Made by a program: the position numbers and the translations under genes
Part shown: in pieces, positions 43,923 to 52,774 of the stretch
Layout: each line of letters opens with the position of its first letter
Position numbering within the stretch: position 1 is the first letter of the stretch
The notes under the pieces: generated by a model
Database searches by the model: none
Told to the model about the DNA's origin: nothing
Seen by the model: only the letters and a program-made list of their open reading frames with translations
Origin: CALINF01 sp039980455
GTDB taxonomy: Bacteria; Pseudomonadota; Gammaproteobacteria; Pseudomonadales; Halieaceae
NCBI GenBank assembly: GCA_039980455.1
Contig: JBDXCG010000004.1
Span: 496,001 to 560,000, forward strand
DNA length: 64,000 bases
Direction: 5' to 3'

Positions 43923-44597
43923 CTACTGCGCGAACAGCGTTTTCACCCCATCTGCAGTGCCCAGAAGCAGCACATCTGCAGGTTTCAGAGCAAACAATCC
44001 ATTGGTTACCACACCCGTGATGCCATTGATTTTCGCCTCGGTTGCCAGCGGCTGTGCAATAGGAAAGTTGTATACATCGAGTATTACGTTGCCATTGTCA
44101 GTAACAACGCCATCGCGGTAAACGGGGCTGCCACCGAGTTTGACCAGTTCGCGCGCCACATGGCTGCGTGCCATAGGAATCACCTCAACCGGTAATGGGA
44201 AATCGCCCAATATGTGCACCAGCTTGCTCTCATCGGCAATACAGATAAATTCTCCGGCCACGGCGGTTACGATTTTTTCGCGCGTTAGCGCTGCGCCGCC
44301 ACCTTTAATCAGTTGCAGTGCATGGTTGCTCTCATCGGCACCATCAATATAAAAATCAACTTGATCGACCGTATTGAGGTCGTACACGGGAATACCGTGC
44401 CCGCGTAGGCGCTCTGCCGAGCTCTCTGAGCTGGCGACGGTCGCGCTGAGCTGTCCTGCGATGGGGGCGAGACAATCGATAAACAGGTTGGCGGTAGACC
44501 CGGTGCCTATCCCCAGTACAGTGTCTTTCTCAAGCTTGGGCTCTATGTAGGCGAAGGCGGCCTGGGCAACTGCCTGCTTGAGTTCATCCTGGGTCAT
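43923..44597 (-). CDS. rpiA: Ribose-5-phosphate isomerase A
   Basis: 224 residues. Interconverts ribose 5-phosphate and ribulose 5-phosphate. GIGTGSTANLFIDCLA, YIDGADESNHALQLIKGGGAALTREKIVTAVA (with catalytic Glu/Lys region), DESKLVHILGDFPLPVEVIPMA, and the C-terminal GITGVVTNGLFAL are the family blocks in order. Divergent from ilvA, as in many gammaproteobacteria. Its downstream region is element B. Confidence 0.97.
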   Translation of the reverse strand: MTQDELKQAVAQAAFAYIEPKLEKDTVLGIGTGSTANLFIDCLAPIAGQLSATVASSESSAERLRGHGIPVYDLNTVDQVDFYIDGADESNHALQLIKGGGAALTREKIVTAVAGEFICIADESKLVHILGDFPLPVEVIPMARSHVARELVKLGGSPVYRDGVVTDNGNVILDVYNFPIAQPLATEAKINGITGVVTNGLFALKPADVLLLGTADGVKTLFAQ

Positions 44598-44746
44598 TGG
44601 CTGTCTCCATAATTAGGCCGCAGTCATTATAGGTTAGCGTTGGGTGTCAGGCACCAAAAATACCCAAAACACTCGACATTGCCGGCTGTAATGCGCAGCT
44701 GCCTGAATTACCATGAGAGGCTTTATTGTTCGGATTGAAGCTGCAC

Positions 44747-46291
44747 ATGCCCCTGTCTTATATCAAGCGCATCCTTGATGCCCGCGTCTACGATGTGGCC
44801 CGTGAAACCCCGGTTGACCAGGCGCCACTGATGACTGCCCGAATGGGTAATACCGTCTTGTTAAAACGCGAAGACCTGCAGCCTGTGTTCTCTTTCAAAT
44901 GTCGCGGCGCGTACAACAAGATGCAGAGGCTTTCACCGGAGCAGCTCGAGCGTGGTGTCGTGGCAGCTTCTGCCGGTAATCATGCTCAGGGTCTTGCGCT
45001 TGCTGCACAAAAGATGGGGGTGGTGGCGACGATCGTTATGCCCCGCACAACGCCTCAGATCAAAGTGGATGCGGTCCGCGGCAGGGGCGCTAAAGTGGTC
45101 TTGCACGGCGATGCGTTTGAGGAAGCTGCTGCTCACGCGCAACGACTCGTGGAAGAGAAGAATATGACCTACGTGCACCCGTTTGATGACCCCGATGTCA
45201 TTGCCGGTCAGGGCACGGTGGGGATGGAGATCGTGCGCCAGCATCAGCAGCCATTGGATGCCATTTTTGTCCCTGTGGGCGGCGGTGGTCTGCTTGCTGG
45301 AGTCGCATCCTACGTAAAATATGTGTGGCCCGAAACGCGGGTGATTGGTGTTGAGCCCGAAGACGCTGCCTGTCTTAAGCTGGCGCTGGACAGGGGTCGT
45401 CGTGCCACTTTGCCAGAAGTAGGTTTGTTCGCTGATGGTTGCGCGGTGGCCCAGGTAGGTAAGGAAACATTTCGGGTTATTCGGCAAACAGTAGACGAGG
45501 TGATTACCGCCAGCACTGATGAGATGTGTGCGGCGATAAAGGATATTTTTGAAGACACGCGCTCTATTGCCGAGCCAGCGGGTGCATTGGCGCTTGCGGG
45601 TCTCAAAAAGTACGTTGAACGCACTGGGGTTGCAGACCAGCAATTGCTGGCGATTGTCAGTGGCGCCAATACCAACTTCGATCGTCTGCGCTATATCTCC
45701 GAGCGAACAGAGGTAGGGGAGCAGCGCGAGGCAGTTATCAGCGTAACCCTGCCCGAAGAGTCCGGTGCCTTTCGTAAGTTCTGTAGCGCTTTGGGGCGCC
45801 GCAATATCACGGAATTTAACTATCGATTTGGTGACCCCGACGTTGCCCGGGTATTCGTGGGTTTGACGGTTGCCCCCGGTGGTGAGGATCTGGCTGAGCT
45901 GATGGCAGAGCTGGAACGCAAAGGGTATGCCACGGATGACTTCACCCACAATGAGATGGCCAAGCTTCATGTGCGCTATATGGTGGGAGGGCATGCGCCT
46001 GTCGATCTGGAAAACGAGTCGATCTACCGCGTGGAGTTTCCTGAGCGCCCAGGCGCGTTGCTGAAATTTCTTGCAGGGCTTGGGCAGCGCTGGAACATCA
46101 CGATGTTTCACTATCGTAATCACGGTGCGGCGTATGGTCGGATCCTGGTCGGTGTACAGGTTGCTCGCTCGGAAAGGCGCGCCTTTCGCAAGGTTCTGGA
46201 TGAGATCGATTTTCGATACTGGGAAGAAACCGACAACCCGGCCTACGAGCTCTATTTGGGCCGAAATCAGGGAAAAACTCAAGAAACCTAG
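44747..46291 (+). CDS. ilvA: Threonine ammonia-lyase, biosynthetic (IlvA)
   Basis: 514 residues, the same length as E. coli IlvA. PLP enzyme converting threonine to 2-oxobutanoate for isoleucine synthesis. PLP Lys51 is in SFKCRGAYNKM; PVGGGGLLAG binds the PLP phosphate; two ACT-like C-terminal domains (about 325-395 and 420-505) mark the isoleucine-inhibited biosynthetic form. ATG at 44747 fits the family start; an upstream in-frame TTG at 44726 would add seven residues. Divergent from rpiA. Confidence 0.96.
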   Translation: MPLSYIKRILDARVYDVARETPVDQAPLMTARMGNTVLLKREDLQPVFSFKCRGAYNKMQRLSPEQLERGVVAASAGNHAQGLALAAQKMGVVATIVMPRTTPQIKVDAVRGRGAKVVLHGDAFEEAAAHAQRLVEEKNMTYVHPFDDPDVIAGQGTVGMEIVRQHQQPLDAIFVPVGGGGLLAGVASYVKYVWPETRVIGVEPEDAACLKLALDRGRRATLPEVGLFADGCAVAQVGKETFRVIRQTVDEVITASTDEMCAAIKDIFEDTRSIAEPAGALALAGLKKYVERTGVADQQLLAIVSGANTNFDRLRYISERTEVGEQREAVISVTLPEESGAFRKFCSALGRRNITEFNYRFGDPDVARVFVGLTVAPGGEDLAELMAELERKGYATDDFTHNEMAKLHVRYMVGGHAPVDLENESIYRVEFPERPGALLKFLAGLGQRWNITMFHYRNHGAAYGRILVGVQVARSERRAFRKVLDEIDFRYWEETDNPAYELYLGRNQGKTQET

Positions 46292-46332
46292 GAATTATGC
46301 GGGTTTCGGGGTTTTATTCCCTAAGAAGCTAG

Positions 46333-46367
46333 TTTACACTCGCGTCGTGAGTGTGAATAAGTCACAA
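46333..46367 (+). promoter_or_regulatory. Candidate promoter with overlapping inverted repeats
   Basis: TTTACA (46333-46338) and AATAAG (46356-46361) are 17 bases apart. ACACTC/GAGTGT (46336-46341, 46349-46354) form an inverted repeat across the spacer, and TGTGA-N5-TCACA (46352-46366) overlaps the -10. The latter repeats the site at 25578-25594. It would drive the small gene at 46471. Confidence 0.4.
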
Positions 46368-46470
46368 ATAAAGACGTGTCGCACACACAACTGGTTCAAA
46401 ACTTGGACGTTAGTTAGTGACACCTACTCAGATAGGGCGCGCTGACCTGTTGATAGAGAGAAAACCATCT

Positions 46471-46617
46471 GTGAAACGTAAACCCGATACGTTAGTTATT
46501 CTGATGGCGTTGTTTGGACTCGGCGTTGTGGCAACCTTGCTGCTACCCGTTACATCAAATAGCACCGTAGCCGCCCCCGCATCGCCATTGCAGGCTGGAA
46601 TTATTATCCAGGATTAG
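46471..46617 (+). CDS. Predicted 48-residue single-pass membrane protein
   Basis: GTG start, short basic N-terminus (KRKPD), one hydrophobic helix (TLVILMALFGLGVVATLLLPV) and a small polar tail ending in IIIQD. I do not recognise the family. Three features argue that it is real: a promoter-like pair upstream at 46333-46361, a GAGAG ribosome site about 10 bases ahead, and a TAG stop that overlaps the fau stop (46614-46617), the same 4-base arrangement seen at four other convergent pairs here. The frame stays open upstream to at least 46417, so the start could be earlier. Confidence 0.55.
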   Translation: MKRKPDTLVILMALFGLGVVATLLLPVTSNSTVAAPASPLQAGIIIQD

Positions 46618-47207
46618 CGGATAACACCGTCACTGGAACATTGGTGAAGATTCGCCTCCGTCGCTACCCATTGAAGACATGCGTCCCAGGGCTCGCGCGG
46701 TATCTCATCGCAATGCTGACACTCGAACCCTAGCCCCAGTGTGGTCGCGCCTGACGAAGTCTCGAGCGTTCGATCGTAAAATCCTCCCCCCATGCCCAAG
46801 CGTGTTCCATCGTGGGACCAACCGACAGTAGGCATACAAATAAGATCTATCGTGTCCGCCGATACCCGCTGGATGTGCGGCTCCGGTTCTCCAATGCCGT
46901 ACTTGTTGTTGACCAGGTTATCGCCGGGTTCCCAGCGCGCAAATCGCAGTGAATTGTCTGCTTGAATCACGGGGAGGAAGAGATGCCTACCTTGCCCGAG
47001 TGCTCGTGTGGCAAGAGGCAATGGGTCGGCTTCACCATCGTTGGCGGAGTAAACCGCTACACTCCTAATCTGCGCCCAGTTTGGTAACGCCAGTGAGTGT
47101 CCGGCGATCATACTCGCGGCCGCCTCTCGCTCGATGGTAGATAGCCTTTGGCGTTGCTGGCGCAGCTGCTGACGCAGTCTGGCTTTGTGTTGAGTGATAG
47201 CGCTCAT
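46614..47207 (-). CDS. fau: 5-formyltetrahydrofolate cyclo-ligase (YgfA/Fau)
   Basis: 197 residues. Converts 5-formyl-THF to 5,10-methenyl-THF using ATP. Basic N-terminus KARLRQQLRQQRQ, ATP-binding LFLPVIQADNSLRF, YGIGEPEP and the C-terminal LICMPTVGWSHDGTRLGMGGGFYDRTL are family signatures. Directly downstream of the 6S RNA on the same strand, the classic ssrS-ygfA arrangement, so it is probably read from the 6S RNA promoter. Confidence 0.95.
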   Translation of the reverse strand: MSAITQHKARLRQQLRQQRQRLSTIEREAAASMIAGHSLALPNWAQIRSVAVYSANDGEADPLPLATRALGQGRHLFLPVIQADNSLRFARWEPGDNLVNNKYGIGEPEPHIQRVSADTIDLICMPTVGWSHDGTRLGMGGGFYDRTLETSSGATTLGLGFECQHCDEIPREPWDACLQWVATEANLHQCSSDGVIR

Positions 47208-47216
47208 AGAGAAGAA

Positions 47217-47395
47217 GGATACCCAGCGTACCGCTGACAGAACTGCCCTTGAACCCGACGGTTCAAGGAGGGGGTTTCCGGACTGTATCAGGCTTTCCGG
47301 TCATGCCGGACATGCACACCAACAGTCGCTGGCAACCCCCGGATAAAAATTTATCGGCTCGAGGACTGTCCGTCTGGCGAATAAGCCAGGAATCC
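47217..47395 (-). ncRNA. ssrS: 6S RNA
   Basis: About 179 bases between zapA and fau on the minus strand. 6S RNA mimics an open promoter and binds sigma-70 RNA polymerase in stationary phase. Recognisable parts in order on the minus strand: 5' closing strand near GGATTCCTGG, the CCTCGAGCCGATA block, TTGGTGTGCATG with CCGGCATGACCGG, AAGCCTGATAC, the CCTTGAACCGTCGGGTTCAAGG hairpin region, and a 3' strand GCTGGGTATCC that pairs with the 5' end. Placement beside zapA and fau is diagnostic. Ends are estimated from the pairing and the -10 element. Confidence 0.9.
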
Positions 47396-47401
47396 GAGGC
47401 G

Positions 47402-47407
47402 ATTATA
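47402..47407 (-). promoter_or_regulatory. -10 element of 6S RNA
   Basis: A perfect TATAAT on the minus strand, about 7 bases before the inferred 5' end of 6S RNA. The -35 region is weak (TGCCAT at 18 bases). Confidence 0.7.
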
Positions 47408-47456
47408 GCCCACTCGAGACGTAGAATGGCACTCAGCTCGGAAATGATCTGTACGA

Positions 47457-47789
47457 CTAGCTAATCTCCAACTGCCGTAGCTGATACAGCGCATCATCGA
47501 TTTTGCGGTTGAGTTGGCCGAAGGTGTCTTCGCTGACACTGTCGGTCAGGTCCAGCTGGGTTCCCTGGCCGTCCTGCTCGGAAGCCTGCAACAGCTCATA
47601 GCTGATATTCAGTGCTGCCATAACGGCTATGCGTTCGAGACCGATCACTTTGCCGGTATCGCGGATCGTACGCATCTGTTTGTCCAGATACTTCGCAGAA
47701 ATTATCAATTCGGCTTGCTGCTCTTCAGGACAAGCGACCTGATATTCCTTATCCAAAATGTTCACGGTAATCGTGTTTGGGGTACTCAT
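47457..47789 (-). CDS. zapA: Cell division protein ZapA
   Basis: 110 residues. Crosslinks FtsZ filaments in the Z-ring. N-terminal ITVNILDKEYQVACPEEQQAELIISAKYLDKQM is the ZapA globular domain, followed by RDTGKVIGLERIAVMAALNISYELL and a C-terminal coiled coil. It overlaps the upstream small coiled-coil gene by four bases (ATGA), so they are coupled. 6S RNA and fau follow. Confidence 0.95.
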   Translation of the reverse strand: MSTPNTITVNILDKEYQVACPEEQQAELIISAKYLDKQMRTIRDTGKVIGLERIAVMAALNISYELLQASEQDGQGTQLDLTDSVSEDTFGQLNRKIDDALYQLRQLEIS

Positions 47790-47995
47790 GACTCGCTCTC
47801 CATGGATCGCAGGCGATCAATCATGGCTTCGACTTTGGCGCGCGCCATATCGTTCTTGGTGATGAGGTCTTGACGCTCGCGCTGCCACCCGGCTCCCTTG
47901 GCTTTTAGAGCCTGGTTCTCAGAATTCAGCTGGTCACAGAGTGCAATTAGCTGGTCAATCTTGCCCTCTAGCGCTTTGATGGGGTTATCTGCCAT
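47786..47995 (-). CDS. ZapB-like small coiled-coil protein (TIGR02449 family)
   Basis: 69 residues, nearly all heptad-patterned: IKALEGKIDQLIALCDQLNSENQALKAK, a short break, then WQRERQDLITKNDMARAKVEAMIDRLRSME. The family sits upstream of zapA in many gammaproteobacteria and is thought to be a division-associated coiled-coil protein, by analogy with ZapB. It overlaps zapA by four bases. Divergent from ygfB. Confidence 0.88.
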   Translation of the reverse strand: MADNPIKALEGKIDQLIALCDQLNSENQALKAKGAGWQRERQDLITKNDMARAKVEAMIDRLRSMESES

Positions 47996-48165
47996 TGGAG
48001 TTTTACTTTGGCTGCGAGTAAAGTCGCTTAACTATAGAGCTGGGTCGCGTTCAGGTCAACGTCATAAAAGGTTTATATATCAATAGCCTGCCCAGCTATT
48101 TGCAGTAATCAGTAGAGGTGCTGTCGTCAGGCTATGCACCGCAAGCCCAAAGTTTAGAGGTCTAT

Positions 48166-48768
48166 ATGTTTGATGAGCGACCCGGTGAACCCGGTGTTTT
48201 TGATTTTGATGAGATCGCCAATCACCTTCTCGATCAGGGACAGCAGACTTCCCCGGCAGATTTGCACGGTTGCCTTACGGGTCTCCTGGCGTCTGGCGTG
48301 GCGACGTCTGCGGAGGCTGCACTGGATAATGTGTGTACAGCGCTGCATGTCACATTACATGGCGAGTTAGCCGAGATAGTGCAGAACCTGTATACCGTCA
48401 CCGCCGCGGCGCTGATCGATGAGTCCTTTGACTTTCACCCGTTGCTGCCTGATGACGATACTGAGCTCGAAGTGCGAACTCAGGCGCTGGCAGATTGGTC
48501 ACGCGCGTTTTTGGCAGGCTATGCGCAGGGGAAAGTGACCTCCGGAGCCACTGGCGCTGCTGTTGCCGCCGATAGTGCCGAAGCGCTCAGGGATCTTGCT
48601 GTTATTGCTCAGGCCGGTATTGATGAGGACGCTACTGAAGAAGAGTCGGAGCAGAGTTACGCTGAGATTCTGGAGTATTTGCGGGTGGCCGCGCTCAATG
48701 TATTCTTAGACAGTGAGGGGGCCGGCGACTCATCTGCAGCTGATAACCCTGAGTTACCGCTGCACTGA
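48166..48768 (+). CDS. ygfB: UPF0149 family protein YgfB
   Basis: 200 residues, acidic and helical. SPADLHGCLTGLLASG near the N-terminus, FHPLLPDDDTELEVRTQALADWSRAFLAGYAQG in the middle and the C-terminal YAEILEYLRVAALNVF are UPF0149 hallmarks. In Pseudomonas YgfB affects expression of ampD-linked genes; a general mechanism is not settled. ATG at 48166 has TAGAGG five bases upstream; an in-frame GTG at 48118 is less likely. First gene of ygfB-pepP-ubiH-ubiI. Confidence 0.92.
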   Translation: MFDERPGEPGVFDFDEIANHLLDQGQQTSPADLHGCLTGLLASGVATSAEAALDNVCTALHVTLHGELAEIVQNLYTVTAAALIDESFDFHPLLPDDDTELEVRTQALADWSRAFLAGYAQGKVTSGATGAAVAADSAEALRDLAVIAQAGIDEDATEEESEQSYAEILEYLRVAALNVFLDSEGAGDSSAADNPELPLH

Positions 48769-48854
48769 GCGTTGGATTCCGTCACAATTGGTAACAGGAA
48801 AAATACCCGGCAGATTGTTCAATCTCTATATCAGAAACAAGTGAGCCCTAAGCT

Positions 48855-50168
48855 ATGACGATCAGTAAAACGGAGTTTGCGCGGCGCCGCAAAAACATGA
48901 TGGGGCTGATGGAGCCCAACAGCATTGCAATTATTCCCTCTGCGCGTGAACAGGTGCGCAGCCGTGACACTGGATTCCCGTTCCGTCAGGACAGTGATTT
49001 TTACTATCTCACTGGCTTCGAAGAGCCCGACGCAGTGCTTGTGCTCGTGCCTGGCCGACGGCACGGTCAATTTGTGATGTTTTGTCGTGAGCGAGATCCA
49101 ACAATGGAGCTGTGGGATGGCTATCGCGCCGGTCCCGAGGGAGCTTGCGAAAAGTACCAAGCCGATGATGCCTTTCCTGTGGGAGATATAGACGATATTT
49201 TGCCCGGCCTGTTAGAGGGGCGTGAGCGGGTCTATTACTCGATGGGGCGAATGGCTGATTTTGATCGCCGGATAATGGGCTGGGTGAATAGCATTCGAGC
49301 CCAGGTGCGTACGGGAGCGGTACCGCCTGGCGAGTTTACGGACCTTGATCATATGCTGCACGAATTGCGTTTGATCAAAAGCGCCGCAGAGCTGCGCTTG
49401 ATGCGTCAGGCGGGTGCAATCACCGTGCGCGCACATCAGCGAGCGATGCAGTTCTGTCGCCCGGGTGTGTTCGAGTATCAGCTTGAGGCGCAGCTGCAGC
49501 ATGAATTTGCCATGGCAGGTGCGCGCCATCCCGCCTACAGCAGCATCGTTGGCGGTGGCAACAACGCCTGCGTTCTTCATTACGTGGAAAACCGCGACAA
49601 GTTAAAGGATGGAGATCTGGTATTGATTGATGCGGGTTGTGAATATCAATATTACGCGGCAGATGTGACACGTACTTTTCCTGTGAACGGGAAGTTTTCC
49701 AAGGAGCAGCGCGCGATCTATGACATCGTTCTCAAGTCGCAACTTGCCGCAATCGATGCTGTGCGACCGGGCAATCATTGGAACGAATCTCATGACGCTA
49801 CGGTAAAAGTGATCACCGAAGGCTTAGTGAAGCTAGGGCTGCTAAAAGGCCGAGTCAGCACACTGATCAAGAATGAAGCCTACAAAGAGTTCTACATGCA
49901 CAAGGCGGGTCATTGGCTGGGCCTGGATGTGCACGATGTCGGTGACTACCGTGTTGATGATGAGTGGCGCGCGCTCGAACCCGGCATGGTGTTGACCATA
50001 GAGCCGGGAATTTACATCGCACCCGATAACAAAAAGGTGCCGGCAAAGTGGCGTGGCATTGGCGTTCGCATAGAGGATGATGTGGCGGTGACCGCTGATG
50101 GTAATGAGGTGTTAACTGCCGACTTGCCTAAAACAGCTGATGATATCGAAGCGGTTATGGCGGCCTGA
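48855..50168 (+). CDS. pepP: Xaa-Pro aminopeptidase PepP
   Basis: 437 residues. Removes N-terminal residues that precede proline; dinuclear manganese enzyme. N-terminal AMP_N domain (about 1-140), then the pita-bread fold with metal ligands in LIDAGCEYQYYAADVTRTFPV, HKAGHWLGLDVHD, TIEPGIY and RIEDDVAV. Conserved place upstream of ubiH/ubiI. Confidence 0.96.
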   Translation: MTISKTEFARRRKNMMGLMEPNSIAIIPSAREQVRSRDTGFPFRQDSDFYYLTGFEEPDAVLVLVPGRRHGQFVMFCRERDPTMELWDGYRAGPEGACEKYQADDAFPVGDIDDILPGLLEGRERVYYSMGRMADFDRRIMGWVNSIRAQVRTGAVPPGEFTDLDHMLHELRLIKSAAELRLMRQAGAITVRAHQRAMQFCRPGVFEYQLEAQLQHEFAMAGARHPAYSSIVGGGNNACVLHYVENRDKLKDGDLVLIDAGCEYQYYAADVTRTFPVNGKFSKEQRAIYDIVLKSQLAAIDAVRPGNHWNESHDATVKVITEGLVKLGLLKGRVSTLIKNEAYKEFYMHKAGHWLGLDVHDVGDYRVDDEWRALEPGMVLTIEPGIYIAPDNKKVPAKWRGIGVRIEDDVAVTADGNEVLTADLPKTADDIEAVMAA

Positions 50169-50172
50169 ACCC

Positions 50173-51414
50173 TTGCAGCAACCCCGGCACATTGTGATCG
50201 CAGGCGGTGGCATGGTGGGTGTGAGTCTCGCACTCATGCTTGGCCACGAACTCCCCTCAGACACACGTATAACGATGGTAGAGAGTTTTGCTCTGCCGGA
50301 AGATACAGGTCCTCCAGCCTATCACCCGTCTTTCGATGCGCGTTCCACCGCTCTGAGCTACAGCTCGTGCGCGATTTATGAACAGATGGGTGTGTGGCCC
50401 GATCTTGCACAGTGGGTATGCCCCATTGCCACAGTGCACGTCTCCAATCGTGGGCGTTTCGGTAGCACGCTGCTATCTGCCCAGGACTATGGCTGGGATG
50501 CATTGGGTTATGTGGTAGAAAATGCCTGGTTGGGGCGTGCACTTTTGTATGCCTTGCGCCAGCAGGATCGCGTGGAGCTGATCAATCCTGCGAAAGTGGC
50601 CGGCGCTACTCCGGTGGGTGAGTCGGTAGAGCTGTCTATCGAGGGTGATGATAACGACACCTTGACTGCAGACCTGCTGGTTGTTGCCGATGGTGCTGAT
50701 TCAACGCTGCGCAAAGCGCTGGGCGTTGCATCCTCAGAGAAACCGTATGGGCAGTCTGCTCTCATCGCTAATATAGCATTGGGCAAGAGCCATGAAGGCT
50801 GTGCGTTCGAACGCTTCACCGATGAGGGCCCACTTGCGTTGTTACCCCTGGTGGGCGTACCTGACGCGAAGGAACGCAGTGCCCTGGTTTGGACACTGCC
50901 ACCCGAGCGAGCAGCGCAGTTAATGGAGTGTCCGCCAACAGATTTTTTGGAGGCCTTACAAAGTCGATTTGGCTATCGATTGGGCCGACTGCAGCGTGTG
51001 GGTGAGCGGTTTCAATATCCGCTGACCTTGCTTGAGGCACAGGAGCAAGTGCGCCAGGGCGTTGTGGTTATGGGCAATGCTGCGCATGCGCTGCACCCTG
51101 TGGCCGGGCAGGGTTTCAATCTTGCGCTGCGCGATGTGGCGCAGCTGTCGGCTTGTATCGCAGAGGGGATAGAGCAGCAGCAATCGCCGGGTGACCTGTC
51201 GGTGCTCAAGCAGTACCAGGAATTGCAGGCAGATGATCAGCGCAGAACAATCGCGTTCAGCGACAAGGTTCCCGGTTTGTTTATGCACCCGGATCCGGTG
51301 TTATCGGTTGCGCGCGACCTTGCATTGGCCGGCCTGGATATCAGTCCGCCATTGAAGCGTGCATTTGTGCGTCACGCCGCGGGTATCGCTGCAATGGTTA
51401 GTCCAAATGCCTGA
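50173..51414 (+). CDS. ubiH: Ubiquinone biosynthesis FAD monooxygenase UbiH
   Basis: 413 residues from TTG. FAD-dependent aromatic hydroxylase of the ubiquinone pathway. Dinucleotide motif HIVIAGGGMVGVSLALML, the second FAD motif LLVVADGADSTLRKALG and GNAAHALHPVAGQGFNLALRDVAQL are family signatures. The TTG gives MQQPRHIVIAGGG, the usual family start; an ATG at 50140 would overlap pepP by 29 bases and shows no ribosome site. UbiH versus the similar UbiF is decided by its position between pepP and ubiI. Confidence 0.9.
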   Translation: MQQPRHIVIAGGGMVGVSLALMLGHELPSDTRITMVESFALPEDTGPPAYHPSFDARSTALSYSSCAIYEQMGVWPDLAQWVCPIATVHVSNRGRFGSTLLSAQDYGWDALGYVVENAWLGRALLYALRQQDRVELINPAKVAGATPVGESVELSIEGDDNDTLTADLLVVADGADSTLRKALGVASSEKPYGQSALIANIALGKSHEGCAFERFTDEGPLALLPLVGVPDAKERSALVWTLPPERAAQLMECPPTDFLEALQSRFGYRLGRLQRVGERFQYPLTLLEAQEQVRQGVVVMGNAAHALHPVAGQGFNLALRDVAQLSACIAEGIEQQQSPGDLSVLKQYQELQADDQRRTIAFSDKVPGLFMHPDPVLSVARDLALAGLDISPPLKRAFVRHAAGIAAMVSPNA

Positions 51415-52621
51415 GGCTAAAGACTTCGATATTTTGATCAGCGGCGCCGGTATTGCTGGAGCAACATTGGCCAGTGCCTTATCGGGGCAGGGCTTGCGCA
51501 TTGGCCTGATTGAAGCGCAGGCGACGGCCAATACTCCGCTACCCAAGGGAACATCGATACAAGACTTTGATGCACGTGTTAGTGCGATTACCCCGAAATC
51601 CTCTGCGCTGCTGGAGCAGGTGGGCGCCTGGTCCAGCGTGATGGCGTATCGGGCCTGTGCCTATCATCACATGACGGTTTGGGACGCTCAGGGTACAGGG
51701 ATGATCGAGTTTGACCGCGACGATCTGGGGGTGGGGTGCCTGGGTCATATCGTCGAAAACCGCGCCATCACCAGTGCGCTAAACGCAGGGCTTGCCGAGC
51801 GAAATGACGTAACCCGATTTAGTCCGGCGGAACTGGCTGGTTGCACAGTCGATGGCTCTGGGGCGGTCACGGTCTCGTTGGTTGATGGGCGCAGCTTGCG
51901 GGCCGATTTGCTCGTTGCGGCGGATGGCGCCATGTCTAAAGTACGTGAGCTGCTGAACTTCCAGACTCGGGAGTGGAGCTACGGACACAAAGCCATAGTG
52001 ACCACAGTTCAGACTCAAAAGTCGCATGAGAATACAGCGTGGCAACGATTTTTACCCAGCGGCCCATTGGCGTTTCTGCCATTGCCGAGCGCTGAGAATT
52101 TGCATTTGTGCTCGGTTGTCTGGTCACAGGAGGAAGCGCGGGCCGATGAATTGATGGCTCTGTCTGATCGTGAGTTCAGTGTAGAGATTGCCAGCGCACT
52201 GGAACATCGTCTGGGTGACGTCACTGAGTGCGCGCAACGTTGGGTATTCCCGCTGCGGCAAAGGCACGCGGTCGACTATGTGCAACCTGGTGTAGCATTG
52301 GTAGCAGACGCGGCACACACCATACATCCGCTGGCGGGGCAGGGAATTAATTTAGGTTTGCAGGATGTGGCTGTTTTGGCTCAGGAAATATTGGCTGCAG
52401 TTGAGGCGGGCGCCAATCCGGGCTCGATTGAAGTCCTGCGGCGCTATCAGCGCCAGCGCAAGGGAGAAAACCTGGCGATGATGGCGGCAATGGATGGCTT
52501 CAAACGCCTGTTCGAACAGGATGCACTGCCGCTGCGCTGGCTGCGCAATGCCGGCATGCGTGGTGTGGGGCGCATTGCACCCATCAAGCAGTTGATCATG
52601 CGACAGGCAATGGGCCTGTAG
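51407..52621 (+). CDS. ubiI: Ubiquinone biosynthesis FAD monooxygenase UbiI (VisC)
   Basis: 404 residues. Paralogue of the preceding gene, responsible for C5 hydroxylation in E. coli. FDILISGAGIAGATLASALSGQGL is the FAD-binding start; LLVAADGAMSKVRELLNF and VADAAHTIHPLAGQGINLGLQDVAVLAQ follow. ATG at 51407 overlaps the ubiH end by eight bases. The C-terminal LRNAGMRGVGRIAPIKQLIMRQAMGL is typical of VisC. Confidence 0.92.
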   Translation: MPEAKDFDILISGAGIAGATLASALSGQGLRIGLIEAQATANTPLPKGTSIQDFDARVSAITPKSSALLEQVGAWSSVMAYRACAYHHMTVWDAQGTGMIEFDRDDLGVGCLGHIVENRAITSALNAGLAERNDVTRFSPAELAGCTVDGSGAVTVSLVDGRSLRADLLVAADGAMSKVRELLNFQTREWSYGHKAIVTTVQTQKSHENTAWQRFLPSGPLAFLPLPSAENLHLCSVVWSQEEARADELMALSDREFSVEIASALEHRLGDVTECAQRWVFPLRQRHAVDYVQPGVALVADAAHTIHPLAGQGINLGLQDVAVLAQEILAAVEAGANPGSIEVLRRYQRQRKGENLAMMAAMDGFKRLFEQDALPLRWLRNAGMRGVGRIAPIKQLIMRQAMGL

Positions 52622-52689
52622 TTTGAGGGGCTGGCAGGTCATTTATAGCCCATCGATTGACGCCCGATAGATCTGTTTGTGCTTCGTGA

Positions 52690-52717
52690 TTGTGTTTCAT
52701 ATTCCTGCGGTTAGAAT
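52690..52717 (+). promoter_or_regulatory. Candidate gcvH promoter
   Basis: TAGAAT (52712-52717) with a weak TTGTGT (52690-52695) 16 bases upstream, in the 153-base gap between ubiI and gcvH. Transcription would begin just before the hairpin at 52728. Confidence 0.4.
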
Positions 52718-52727
52718 ATCTTGCTTT

Positions 52728-52747
52728 CCCGGCAAGCGAATGCCGGG
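52728..52747 (+). promoter_or_regulatory. Hairpin in the gcvH leader
   Basis: A perfect 7-bp stem CCCGGCA/TGCCGGG with loop AGCGAA, 27 bases before the gcvH ATG and ahead of its GAGG ribosome site. There is no T tract, so it is not an intrinsic terminator; it could stabilise or regulate the leader. I do not see a glycine riboswitch here. Confidence 0.5.
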
Positions 52748-52774
52748 TCTGCGAACCCAGTACGAGGATGTGCC

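Noticed and set aside
44933..46282. A 449-codon open frame on the minus strand opposite ilvA
   Set aside because: Its translation has no recognisable domain and is rich in residues expected from the antisense of a G/C-biased coding frame; ilvA on the plus strand is a full-length match to a known family.
52622..52774. Possible glycine riboswitch upstream of gcvH
   Set aside because: The gap is only 153 bases and lacks the conserved aptamer sequences; it contains one simple hairpin.
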